Below, one piece after another: positions 54,500 through 64,000 of a DNA stretch of 64,000 nt (position 1 is its first letter; each line of letters starts with the position of its first letter). The notes beneath the pieces were generated by a model. It did not search any database. It was not told the origin of the DNA and was given only the letters and a program-made list of their open reading frames with translations. The position numbers and the translations under genes were made by a program. The DNA comes from Lunularia cruciata. Its lineage: Eukaryota; Streptophyta; Marchantiopsida; Lunulariales; Lunulariaceae. The stretch lies in the NCBI GenBank assembly GCA_948567375.1, contig OX419758.1, positions 52,519,001-52,583,000 of the forward strand, written 5' to 3'.

Positions 54500-56290
54500 T
54501 ACAATCTGACGATAGTGAAGAAAAAGATGGAAACTCCTCTCATGCTTGTATGGATAGACTATCTCTCATCTACCGTAATAACATTTGGAGAGAAAAGGAC
54601 CTCCCTTCCACCTTTGTCACATAAGTCTCCAAAACCGGCCTATCAACAACCACAAAATGAGAGGAAAGTAGGAGAGCCAAGAGATCCCAACTACCCAAAA
54701 AATGCTATAAGTGCAGTCTCCTCCATAGATAGCAAGCCAACTCCTCCACACAAGATTGGCAAAGCTCTCTGTCTATGCACCAAATCCCCTATCCAATAAT
54801 ATCACCAAAGACTCCCAAAATCTTCCTATCAAAGGCTCTTACACGTGAGAGGAAGGACAAGGATGAGGTAGGATGGTCAATGAGCAATACTAGAAGAGAG
54901 TATACCAAATGCCACCTATGGATCTCTTAGTAATGGAAGGTCATCTACATGGAGAATATCCTTTGCAAGGGCAACATCTAAGAAGCACATAGCAAAATCC
55001 TTGGATCTTATTGGCACTCCAAGAACACATAGTCCATCTATAGATGTGATACACCACTTTGGAAGCTCAAGGTGGAGAGGAATAAGCTAAAGGAGACCAT
55101 TCCCTATACTTTGACACCTTGACTCTCAAGCCCACTAGGTGTAGCTTGGTGGTCAAGTGGTCAAAGGCTTGCCTAATTTGATCTACAAGGCCCATGATGT
55201 ATGTATCATCTGCCAAGTAGGGAAATACACAACATGGCATGGCCAAAGTAGTAGACAAGAGAGCTCTAAAGTGAGCCATGACAAATAAGGGTCTTCTTAA
55301 AGGTTCTCCTTGACGTGTATCCACAACTAACTCCAAGACAATGACTCTCTCCTGTGAACCACCGTGTTGATAGTAAAGGAAAGCAAGAGAGCCATAAAAA
55401 AACCACACAAAAGGAATAAGACTCGCCACGGATCCACCAGCCTCCTTAAGCTCCCTAAAGATAGATGCCCATGAAATGCTATTAAATGCATTCTCAACAT
55501 CCATATGTAGGATGACCCACTCCGGATGGATATCTAGAAGTGCCCTACTGCCTAGAGATATAGCCTCATATCCTCCAAGTGTAGTTACTCCAAATTGATG
55601 TGGGTTGAGGTGCTATCAAAAGTGAGAATGATGCTGAAGGACAATGGTATGACTGATCAAACACAAAAAAATCTCTCTAATAGAAATTGGTCTAATGCAC
55701 CCCTTGTCCTTCTCCATCATGAGAAGTCCACTAGCACCTAACACCTAACTAATAGACATAGGAATGTCTCCTCTTACTCTTGCTGTAGCCACTTGAACAA
55801 CTCGATAAAACCACTAGAAAAATCATTTGCTTGAAAGCAATCTCTAAGGTGCTCATAAACCATCCTTGACAAGCCTCTAGAAGAAAGGAGAGGGACAATG
55901 CACAATGCTTGTGAAAAAAGTGACCTATCAAGACATAAAGGCTGCTCAAGCTAATAATCTAAGACCTCTAGTGGTAGTCCCTCTATTGCTATAGGATATA
56001 GTGAGCGTATAGAAGAGATAGTCTCATCAATAGGACTCGCTATAGACAAAGTGTGTAGCGCTTGTGCTGCTCTACTAAACTCTCCCGCCTGACCCAATGT
56101 CCCACTGACCTAATGTCTTACACCATTGTAATCAAATATACTCTGTGGTATCCTATAGTGAAACCTACCTCCTAAAACGTGTAGCCCTAACAGACTCTTC
56201 TTGAAGGGTCGCTCCATCCCCCGCTTGGAATTGATGAAATCTAGCAACCATTTGTTTATGGCCCGCACATCCCTCCCTAGCATAATGAAG

Positions 56291-57099
56291 ACACCATCAA
56301 GGGAGTAAGAGGAATAGGAACCATGCTAACTCATCCAAGGGATCACATGCCAAACAATCAAGTGGTAGGCAAAAAGCTTGTCTAGCCTCATCATGGACTA
56401 TGCGGGGTAGCCCGTGGAATAATCATGGACATGGAAAACTAGTCACAATAACCCCAAAATGCAACCCGCATGAGAAGCTAACTACTCACACAACTCGATC
56501 AGTATCCCTAGAACGGTCAACAAAGAGATAGATGAAACTGCGTAATCCCGAGTGTCATTGCCGTCGATGTGGTTGTTCACCTCACGTGTGCATCCCTAGT
56601 GGTCCAATCATAATCCTTGTGTATCCTTTTCACATGAGTCTTTACCCCTTGCGAGGTAAAGCGTTGATGACACACCGAGCATAGTGTATCCCCATCCGCT
56701 CTAGACTACCTCACATGGGAAGGTGGAACCATGGTCAGCACAAGAATAATGATTGAACACATGATGTTTCTTTCAATATCTCTCCATACTTGCAAAATCA
56801 TAACTCTTCACATCTCAACTCACATAAGAAAATATAATCTCTCCAAATTTTAAAAACTATAAACTTTTATAATTTATATTTTTAAAAATTTTAAACTAAT
56901 TCACACGGAATTTAATCATAAAAACCAAGAAAAAAATGAAAATTCTTATCCCATGACTCTGAATATATAATGATCTCTCAAAACCCTAAAAAAATTATAA
57001 ATTTCTATTCAATTTTCCTTAGTCTTCAATCTAATTACCAATAGAACCAAAATTGAAAAACTAACTAAATTAACTATTCACTTTAGTGCTATATGCCAA
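56291..57099. other. AT-rich spacer
   Basis: No gene recognised. From about 56,760 the DNA becomes strongly A/T-rich, up to the island at 57,100. Confidence 0.45.
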
Positions 57100-58070
57100 A
57101 GAGCACTCAGCAAATATATAGATCCTTCCTCTCACGTCTCTCCTCCCCGTCTCCACCGTCTCCCGCACTCCCCCCGAACATCTCTTTAGAATCCAGACAA
57201 GAATCCCCCTCCTTCATCAAATCTCTCCAAACTTTAGTCTGGCATCATTGAAGGCACTCTTTTCTGCTCGAGGCACGAGTCCAGAAAATGGTGAGAGGAG
57301 TAATAAGTTTTTTGTTGTTTAGTGGCCAGTTTACTCACGATCAGATTGTCTGGAGAGCATTCGTTTGTTGGGTTATGTGACAAGAATCAACAAGGACAGT
57401 TTCTGTGAATTGCAAACACGAGTAAACGACCTTGTTATTCGCGAATCCACCGGACATTATTGTCATGTTGGACCTGAACGCTTTACAGGGAAGATTGTAT
57501 CCTCGTTACAAGCACGGGGGTGACTTCATGTTCTAGCCCGTAAAGTAACCGGTAACCAGACACCAGGGGCCTGAACAAGTCCACATGTATGCCATATCTC
57601 TTCGAGTTTGAATCCGCGCATGCGTTGCAGGGGGTCGATCAAGCGAAACCATCCACATTTATGGAGGTACCGCCGGCCACACCCACCACCCACCGTCACA
57701 TCCACTGGGTAAACATTCTCTCTTACTCTCCCGCCAGAGAAACAGAGATGTGTACCGCCCGTCGCCCTCTCCGACATTCAGTTGCGGCCACCGGCGTTTC
57801 TAACACCATTGCCGGTAATCGCCTTGAGGACTATATGATGTCGATGGACTCTGGCCAGAGTCCTCGGACATCCTACCACCACCAACACTATCGTTCCTTA
57901 GACCTTGAGGGGCATCCCAAGAGACACGCCAATATCCTGACGTCCCAGAATACATCAGATACAAACAATGGTACTTCAGGCTCTATATTTGTCCGCCATC
58001 ATTCACCATCATCTATCCATCCATCCATCCATCCCTCCGTTCATTTCGGTATCAGAAGTAATCTATGATC
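57100..58070 (+). other. GC-richer island with promoter-like start
   Basis: Composition changes abruptly. AAATATATAG at 57113 is TATA-like and is followed by a C/T-rich leader (CCTCTCACGTCTCTCCTCCC region) and, at 57288, an ATG directly followed by GTGAG, a possible splice donor. A forward frame around 57340-57520 (DCLESIRLLGYVTRINKDSF onward) stays open for about 60 codons, and a 159-codon frame occupies 57589-58068, rich in Ser/His/Pro. No domain was recognised. It may be the 5' end of a gene or a gene fragment isolated by TE insertions. Confidence 0.3.
58013..58038. repeat. (CATC)n microsatellite
   Basis: About six CATC units, seen directly. Confidence 0.8.
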
Positions 58071-59699
58071 TGCCTCCTTGTCAAACGAGAGCTCGATTTT
58101 ATTACCTCACCGCAGATATACTCGCACAAATAAGGGGTATTTATTGCATAGAAGATTAGCAAATTACTCTCTCTTTGGAAATACCATTAAATATTCCATA
58201 TCATTCGTAAAGCTAAAATTCACGGTTCTTATAATTTATCTTGGTTCAAGTCATGTCTCATAAGCACTTATTGAATAAATTTCCATGTACCGAACAATCT
58301 GTGATAGTAATATATTACAGGTTTTCCATCTTTGTCCTTTCTGATATATTGCATGGTTAATTTTTCCTTTCATTCATGTAAAATGATTTAAAATTTCAAG
58401 CCACGCGACAGTTTTGTTATTTTCCTCTCGGCTATTTACGAAAAAGAAATAAGGAATACCAAAGCCGTTTATCGTCTTATTTCAGTACCCTCAAACGATT
58501 TTATCTTCTTAGGCAGATAAATTAAAGATACTCAAACAGATTTTAAAAGTGTGGGAAAACTACAACAGTATATATTGTTGTCCCGACGATTTAATTCACA
58601 CTAACGGGAATATTTTGAATTTTCATACAAATATCATGTGATGTGAAAGGTACAAGATCTTATGCATACTAAAGATGAAAATCTATTTTAAATAACACAC
58701 AAAAATTAGCAAGAAGTGAGATATATGTACATAAAGCAGGGGGGCTTTCTTTACACGAAAGATCTAAGAAAGATTGAAAAGCAAGGATCTTTAAAATCAA
58801 GAAGCCAAAAAATAGTGAAAAATCTCTTACCTCCAAGTTTAGTACGCCCATATCCTACAAGTCCAAATAGATGTATTGATATTAACCAAAAACTACAAAT
58901 AATTCATGAATTTAATACCATCATGAACATACGTTATACTAATATGGAACTTTGTAGTAGATATTTCACTAACCCCCCTTCTAAGTTTCTATCACTTTTG
59001 CCTAAAAGGATGAGTTTCTTGAAATGTTTTATGAACTTTTAACGTTATCTACCATTCTTCTTAATCTAAATCTTGTTGGGAATATGGAGCAAAATGCACA
59101 AAAAAGTGTTTATGTATATAATCTCCAAAAAATAATTGAAATATAAGACTGCTTTTTAGTATAAATATTTTAAGAATATAATTTTTGTGCACAAATTTTT
59201 CAAGTTTTCTTAATTTTTTCTTTCTCTTTTGCACCATGATATGATGAATAATTGCTTGTTCAAGAAAGAAAAATCGCTTAGTTGAAGTTTTCTTTGGAGT
59301 TGTACATGTACATACAAGAGTACAAAGGGAATAAGTATGAAGCCAAAGGCACTCTGAAGAAGAATTCCAAAGATGTGGTCAAAGGCAAAGAACTCAAGTA
59401 AGAAGGTCCTTTGGACCCAAAGATAGTATAACAATTTGAATGCACTTTTACCAAGGTAAAGAACTGCCACCAAAGACAGTTGGTATCCACAAAGGGCTCC
59501 CATATGTAGAGAGTGGATGCTCACCTACCGACTGAAAAGCCATTGCTATAGATCAAGTGCAGATGAGCAAGTTCAATTTTTGCCATCAATTTTTAGCTTT
59601 GAATTGAAAAATGAGCAATAATCTTAGATCTTCTTAGTTTTTTTGCAAACTTTCACAATCCTTCATAGTTGTTTGAGTTAGTCCTTTGCACCTAACAAG
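58071..59699. other. AT-rich DNA without recognised gene
   Basis: An open frame of about 108 codons lies at 58716-59042 (+) but resembles nothing I know and is unsupported. TATGGAGCAAAATGCACA near 59085 resembles part of the foldback core at 49890. Confidence 0.45.
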
Positions 59700-62500
59700 A
59701 AACATGGTGTTTGTACAAAAGCCCATGAGGAAAATCCTTGAGGCAATCCTTTGTGTCTTAGAGGTGAACAATGGACAATTTATTGTGAGAGTGATTTGGT
59801 CCAAAGCAAGTAACTATCCTTCTTGCTCTGAAATTGGGAGTTAAGTGATTTTGGAATTATCCATGAGATTAAGAGGAGGAAGGATAGAAAAACAAGGGAT
59901 CTTAGAGGGAAGTTCTCCTAAAAAGAGGAGAACAAGAGAAATATCCTTGTTTCTGATGCAAGTCAACTTGGAAGCATAACACTAGACACCAAGTTTGGGC
60001 CCATAGAAAAAGACATGAACACCCAAGTCATTATATCATTCGGAGAGAAAAGATCTACCAATAATAGTTGGAGTGTGTGTCCTTACAAGGATCCAAATCA
60101 AAGTGTAATTGTAGAGGCAATGATGAAACTATTTCCACCAAAGAGAATGACCTACAACAACAAATAACCATACTATCTTCTTTGAGTATATATATCAAGG
60201 AGAGCCAATAATTTGGGCAAAAATGTTCTACTTACAAACAAGGAGCATGCTCAAGGAACTCAAAGAAGACAATGGAGCAACCTAACTAGCTCTTTTTGCC
60301 ATATACTTGTACATGAAGGAGTAGAGGAAGAAATTCCCAAGTGATTATTACCCTATGGTGTACTTCACCATGTAGCCCAAAGGTTGGTCTATCACTCTGA
60401 AGTAGTAAGATGTAGAAATGAAGTATAAGGAGATTGGAAGGTTTGTGCCTATGGATGAATAATGGATCACCACCACAACCAAGAAGAAGAAGAGATTGGC
60501 TCTATCAAGGTCTCAAAACACAACCAAAAAGCCAATAAAGAATCCTCAAGTCATAAATGTGTGTTTGGGAGAAGAGGCAAAAGATTCCAAAGGAGAAGAT
60601 CAAGGAGAGGAAGAAGAATTTTTTTACCTTGCAAGGATCTACATTTGTGTCAAAATACAAGGAGCAATATGAAGATGAGTAGTTTACACCATAGGAAGAA
60701 GAGTAGGGTGCAAAACACAAAGATTGAGTTGCATAACAATAAGATTGAACAAAAGAACTCCTCAACCCTAAAAGAGAGGAAGATACCTCTAAATAAGACA
60801 AGGAGGTTGCCAAAGGGAATGTAGAAGAAGATCTTTTGAGTGAAGAGTAGTAGGAGGTTGAAGGATAAGATCCAGAAGGTGAAGGAGAGTAGACATTGAA
60901 AGAGAAGTAGAAGACCTTCCAAGTAGGGTTTAGACCAAAGAGGGAGAATTAGCTGCTCAAGAACAAAGATTGTAGATCACCAAAGGAGCTAACTTTCTCA
61001 TTCATTTGGTGTGGTTTGCCTTGCAATTGAAGGAGATAATCCTACTCCAATACCAAAATGTTTATATAGATGTGGTAGACTACACCACTCTAATCCAAAG
61101 GCTACACAAGACAATGTACATAAGGTAGGAAAAGCAAGACAAGTAGAAGGAGTAGATAGAGAAGAGCCAAAACCTTTAAAAGAGGAGGTCAAGAAGGTGA
61201 ACAAATTGATGCAAGAGAATTACAAAATGAAGTAGTAATACACTTCTGTCATTCCAAATAGGAGGCAATACAAAGAAGACATTCAAAAGTTGCAATGTAA
61301 TAATATGGAGTTAGTAGACAAGTTAGTCAAGACTAATGAGGTAGCAAATAGGCCAAATTTACAAGAATTCTAAAGATGTTCTAGAAACATCTATGGAGCT
61401 TCTAGGAAGTTTCTTGGTACCTTCCAAGTAGAGAGTAATGTGTATTGCAAGCAAGCAACTTATACAAGGAAGCTTCTTGCAAAGTTTCCCTTGGCTTAAC
61501 TTGCATGCCAAGTAGATGGCTTCTAGAAGGAAGTTTCCTAGTTAGCTTAGGTTACATTCTAAGAAGGTGGCTCTTAAGAAGCTTTATGAGAAATTTTCCA
61601 AGAGCCTTGTATGTTCTCTTTAAATACCAAAGCCCAAGCTCATGCTAGGAATTTGGAGTTTACCTCATTCAAGAGTCCCAATGGGATCTTTCACTATGGT
61701 CTTCCATTCTCCTATCTCTCTCCTTGGTCTTTTACATGCAAGGATACTTGAGAGGTCTTTGACATGCAAGAAGACTTGAGAGCCCTTTTATTAGAACATA
61801 AGCAAAAAAAAACAAGGGTATGAAGAGCATCTCAGGGCAAGAGATAAAGAAGTGGTAAGCATTAGGGGAGAATTGGAGACCGCAAAGATAATGATAGTCA
61901 ACTTGGAGGTTCAAATGTCCAATTAAAGGAGGGAGGTGGGCACAAAACTTGAAGGAATGGCTGAAGGACTTGCAAAGGAGACAAAGGAAAGGGCATTCAA
62001 TCAACCCCAAATGATGGACAAGGTGAAGAAGGAATTGGAGTGGAATTGGAGTGGAATTGAAGTGGAATTTGAACATCCACTAGGAAGAATAAAAGGCAAT
62101 GATCCTCAAGTAGCTGGAAGAAGTTTGAGATCAGTTTGTAGCAATGTTGGAGGAGGTAACTCAAGGTAGGGTAATGAATACTAAGTTATATGAACTGAAG
62201 TTGCAAGCTTAGAAGCTTGACCAACTAGCAATTAGACTTTGGGAACATATATGTATGAAGTTCACCAAAACTTATGACACCTATCTTTCAAAATACAAGA
62301 TACAAGGAGAGGATTGAGCTCCTTATTAGCATTTTTAAAGGAAAAGGTAGTTCTTTGCAGTAGTGTTTTAGGCCAAAGACACTTCATTGAAAAAGTTCTT
62401 TAGAGTTGTAGATAATCTTTGTAGATGTAACCTTTGGAGTAGTAAGTCTAAAGGAGACAAACCTATAACTTGTTTTTGGGGAAGAACTAATACCTTCCTT
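59700..62500 (+). pseudogene. Degraded coding-like sequence, probable transposon
   Basis: Forward frames with frequent TAG/TAA but coherent protein texture. About 60190-60470 reads GEPIIWAKMFYLQTRSMLKE then LALFAIYLYMKE, PKGWSITLK and YKEIGRFVPMDE. 60500-61240 is Lys/Glu-rich, ending EEVKKVNKLMQENYKM. The frame resumes on both sides of the solo LTR at 61296-61736 (RRQYKEDIQKLQ, then GYLRGL). 61940-62170 again reads coiled-coil-like. It resembles a Gag-like or coiled-coil protein of a retroelement, but I cannot name it. Confidence 0.38.
61296..61736 (+). mobile_element. Solo LTR C4 (chromovirus family C), perfect TSD
   Basis: 441 bases starting TGTAATAATATGGAGTTAG and ending GGTCTTTTACA, homologous to the C1 and C2 LTRs. 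Exact flanks TGCAA (61291-61295 and 61737-61741) prove insertion; the interior has been lost. Confidence 0.9.
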
Positions 62501-62511
62501 CACATATGTAA

Positions 62512-62935
62512 TGTAAAAGATTGAGACCAAGGAGAGAAATAGGAGAATGGAAACTCACATTGGGACACTTGAATGTGGGAAAACTTAGAATGCCTAGCAT
62601 GACTTCGGCTTTGGTATTTATAGGTAACATACAAGGCCCTTGAGAAGCTTCTCAAGAAGCATCCTTGAGTCGCTTTCTTAGAGTGCAAGCCAAGTTAACT
62701 AGGAAGCTTCTCAAGAAGCTTCCTTCTAGAAGCCGCTTACTTGGCATGCAAACTAAGCTAGTTAGAAGCTTCTAGAAGCTTCCTTCTAGAAGTTACTTGC
62801 TTAGAGCGCAAGTTAACTAGTTGGGAAGCTTCCCAAGAAGCTTCCTAGATGCTTTTGGAATATTTTAGGCTAATTTGGTTTATTCTCTACTTTGTTAGCC
62901 TTACTAGCTATATTGCTAAACTCCATACTATTACA
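62512..62935 (-). repeat. 3' LTR of C3
   Basis: Homologous to the C2 LTRs, ending TTTTACA at 62512 on the minus strand. It contains GAAgcTTCtaGAAgcTTC at 62765-62782, four perfect heat-shock-like units. Confidence 0.9.
62765..62782. promoter_or_regulatory. Heat-shock-element-like array in C3 LTR
   Basis: Four phased GAA/TTC units identical to the C2 block at 35981-35998. The TTCtaGAAtaTTC site downstream in C2 is degraded here. Confidence 0.55.
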
Positions 62936-63010
62936 TATTCCCCTACCGCTAGTTGGTGATGTCCTTGTTGCCATTGAAGCTTCAAACTCCTGGATGGCCG
63001 TCTGTGCATT

Positions 63011-64000
63011 CTAGAGGTGAGAAAGAGGTTCCCATGTGGCATCATGAAGAAGATATCCTTTCCAAAGGACCTTGTACTCCATAATTTGGTGGCGTCCTTG
63101 TTGGATGTGGCAACGTGCAAGGATACAATCAACTTCGTACTCCTCATGATCATTGATAGGGATAGGGGGAGGAGGATGTTGGACTCGAGAGGAGAAAGGA
63201 GAGGGGCTAGGAACAAAGGGTTTCAACTTGGAAACATGAAAGACAAGATGGATTTGTATATGACATGGCAAGGCAAGTTGATAAGCAACAAGAGAGACAA
63301 TTTGGGTGACATCAAAAGGTCCTATCCAATTAGGAGCAAGTTTATGAACTTGGGTACCAAGTGGGAGGGGTAGATTACTAGAGGGTAGCATAACTTTATC
63401 ACCGACTTCAAAGGTGACATCACAACGATGGTAGTCCGCATATTGTTTTTGACGATTCTGAGCAACAAGGAGGTGAGATTTGGCTTGTTGGAGAGATTTG
63501 GATATGGTGGTCAAGAAGGTTGAAGTATGAGGGACTTGAGACAGAGGAGGAGCAAGAAGAGAATTTGGGACAAGTAGATCTTGGCCAAAATTGAGAAAGA
63601 AAGGAGAGAATCTAGTGCTTGCCTGTTTAGAATTTTTGTTTGCAAACTTCGGAGCTGCAAGACATTCATCCCAATTGGTATGGTGAATGTTGACGAAGGC
63701 ATGAAGCATATCTTCCAAGGTGCAATTTGCACGTTCAATTTTTCCATCAGTTTGAGGATGATAGGCTATGGACAAAGCAAGCTTGGTGCCAAGTATCTAG
63801 AAGAGGGCTTGCCAAAACTTTCCGGTGAAGCGAGGATCATGGTCGGAGATGAGTACACGTGGCATCCCATGATATTTGAATACATTATTGAAGTAGAGTT
63901 GCGCCAAGGTTAGAGCATCCACAATATCAACTATTGGTGCCAAATGGATTTGCTTACTAAGCTTATCCACAAACACCACAATTGCTATGTGACTTTGTTG
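63011..64000 (-). CDS. C3 integrase with intact chromodomain (partial)
   Basis: 63979-63797 holds VFVDKLSKQIHLAPIVDIVD and MPRVLISDHDPRFTGKFWQA (second catalytic Asp). 63775-63011 (254 codons) starts AYHPQTDGKIERANCTLEDM, with the catalytic Glu kept, unlike C1 and C2. It runs on through YADYHRCDVTFEVGDKVMLP, a GPF module (LAPNWIGPFDVTQIVSLVAY) and a complete chromodomain (EYEVDCILARCHIQQGRHQI, then VLWKGYLLHDATWEPLSHL). The two pieces are separated by a frame break near 63780-63796. Chromodomains bind methylated histone tails and guide integration. The first catalytic Asp would lie beyond the window edge. Confidence 0.88.

Larger units (their letters stand above)
53480..56290 (-). pseudogene. 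Decayed LINE-type reverse transcriptase ORF
   Basis: Read 56290 to 53480 on the minus strand. IPQSIFDYNGVRH, then GQAGEFSRAAQALHTLSIAS and GLSRMVYEHLRDCFQAND precede the RT. The RT starts MDVENAFNSISWASIFRELK (55504; first catalytic Asp), then LASLIPFVWFFYGS-like and DTRQGEPLRRPLFVMAHFRA, and VFPYLADDTYIMG (ADD, catalytic Asp pair). Its tail has VIIHLLGWAASAIASCKVSK, then YRSMQQGHLFVPLALELYGA and HVSIALQRSVAGAI. The order and the ADD box fit a non-LTR (LINE-type) reverse transcriptase. It is riddled with stops, and a 150-base duplication and a GAGAGT microsatellite fall inside it. No endonuclease domain was identified. Confidence 0.68.
62512..64000 (-). mobile_element. Chromovirus C3, 3' part (continues beyond window)
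   Basis: 3' LTR at 62512-62935, purine tract, then chromodomain and integrase reading leftward on the minus strand. The rest of the element lies beyond position 64,000, so the 5' LTR and target duplication cannot be checked. It is the best preserved integrase/chromodomain of family C in the window. Confidence 0.9.

Noticed and set aside
57751-57772. Resemblance to the 3' end of 18S rRNA (ACCGCCCGTCGC)
   Set aside because: Only about a dozen bases match and the flanking sequence does not follow small-subunit rRNA, so it is chance.
58716-59042. Forward open frame of 108 codons
   Set aside because: AT-rich context, no recognisable family and no supporting signals.

Overview
This window looks like nuclear DNA from a green plant (land plant or charophyte lineage), and almost everything recognisable in it is transposable-element sequence. 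The evidence is nested LTR retrotransposons, chromodomain-bearing Ty3/gypsy elements primed by initiator tRNA-Met, many solo LTRs, a PIF/Harbinger remnant, a LINE-type reverse transcriptase remnant and AT-rich microsatellites. I could not fix the species. I found no intact host gene that I can name, and no rRNA, CRISPR or bacterial-style operon.

Layout. 1-10,270: sequence without recognisable genes or TE coding, carrying small local duplications. 10,270-17,420: AT-rich, with a PIF/Harbinger transposase fragment, a perfect 2 x 86 bp tandem repeat and a solo LTR. 17,421-21,559: chromovirus copy C1 (+), an internally deleted derivative. 21,560-23,824: a degraded coding sequence split by two solo LTRs. 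23,825-47,211: an old Ty3/gypsy element (here 'element D', +), about 9.3 kb once later insertions are removed. It is interrupted by a solo LTR (28,488-29,221), by chromovirus copy C2 (30,663-36,151, -) and by a second Ty3/gypsy element, 'P' (36,680-44,500, -). 47,212-48,095: another degraded coding sequence. 48,096-53,480: AT-rich, with tandem repeats, a foldback and a broken unknown gene on the - strand. 53,480-56,290: a decayed LINE-type reverse transcriptase gene (-). 57,100-58,070: a GC-richer island. 59,700-62,500: degraded coding-like sequence holding a solo LTR (C4). 62,512-64,000: the 3' part of chromovirus copy C3 (-), running off the window.

The most notable object is element D. Read through its insertions, its order is Gag - CCHC knuckle - aspartic protease - C5 cytosine DNA methyltransferase - reverse transcriptase - RNase H - integrase - PHD finger. 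The methyltransferase block (about 29,245-30,245) keeps a motif I-like LFGGI segment, a Cys-Gln (motif IV) site, a Leu-Glu-Asn-Val (motif VI) site and a motif X-like Gly-His-Ala segment. Retrotransposon-encoded DNMTs have been reported in dinoflagellates and charophyte algae. A Ty3/gypsy element that carries both a DNMT and a terminal PHD finger, one writing and one probably reading chromatin marks, is the strongest candidate here for an unusual system. The copy is dead, and several of its lesions look like C-to-T (or G-to-A) changes, as expected for methylated DNA.

A second theme is regulation. The chromovirus family C carries runs of alternating GAA/TTC units in its LTRs upstream of a TATA-like sequence. 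These match the plant heat-shock element consensus and suggest stress-responsive LTR promoters. Target-site duplications were read by eye for C1, C2, P and all five solo LTRs, and they give an insertion order in which D is older than C2, P and S4.
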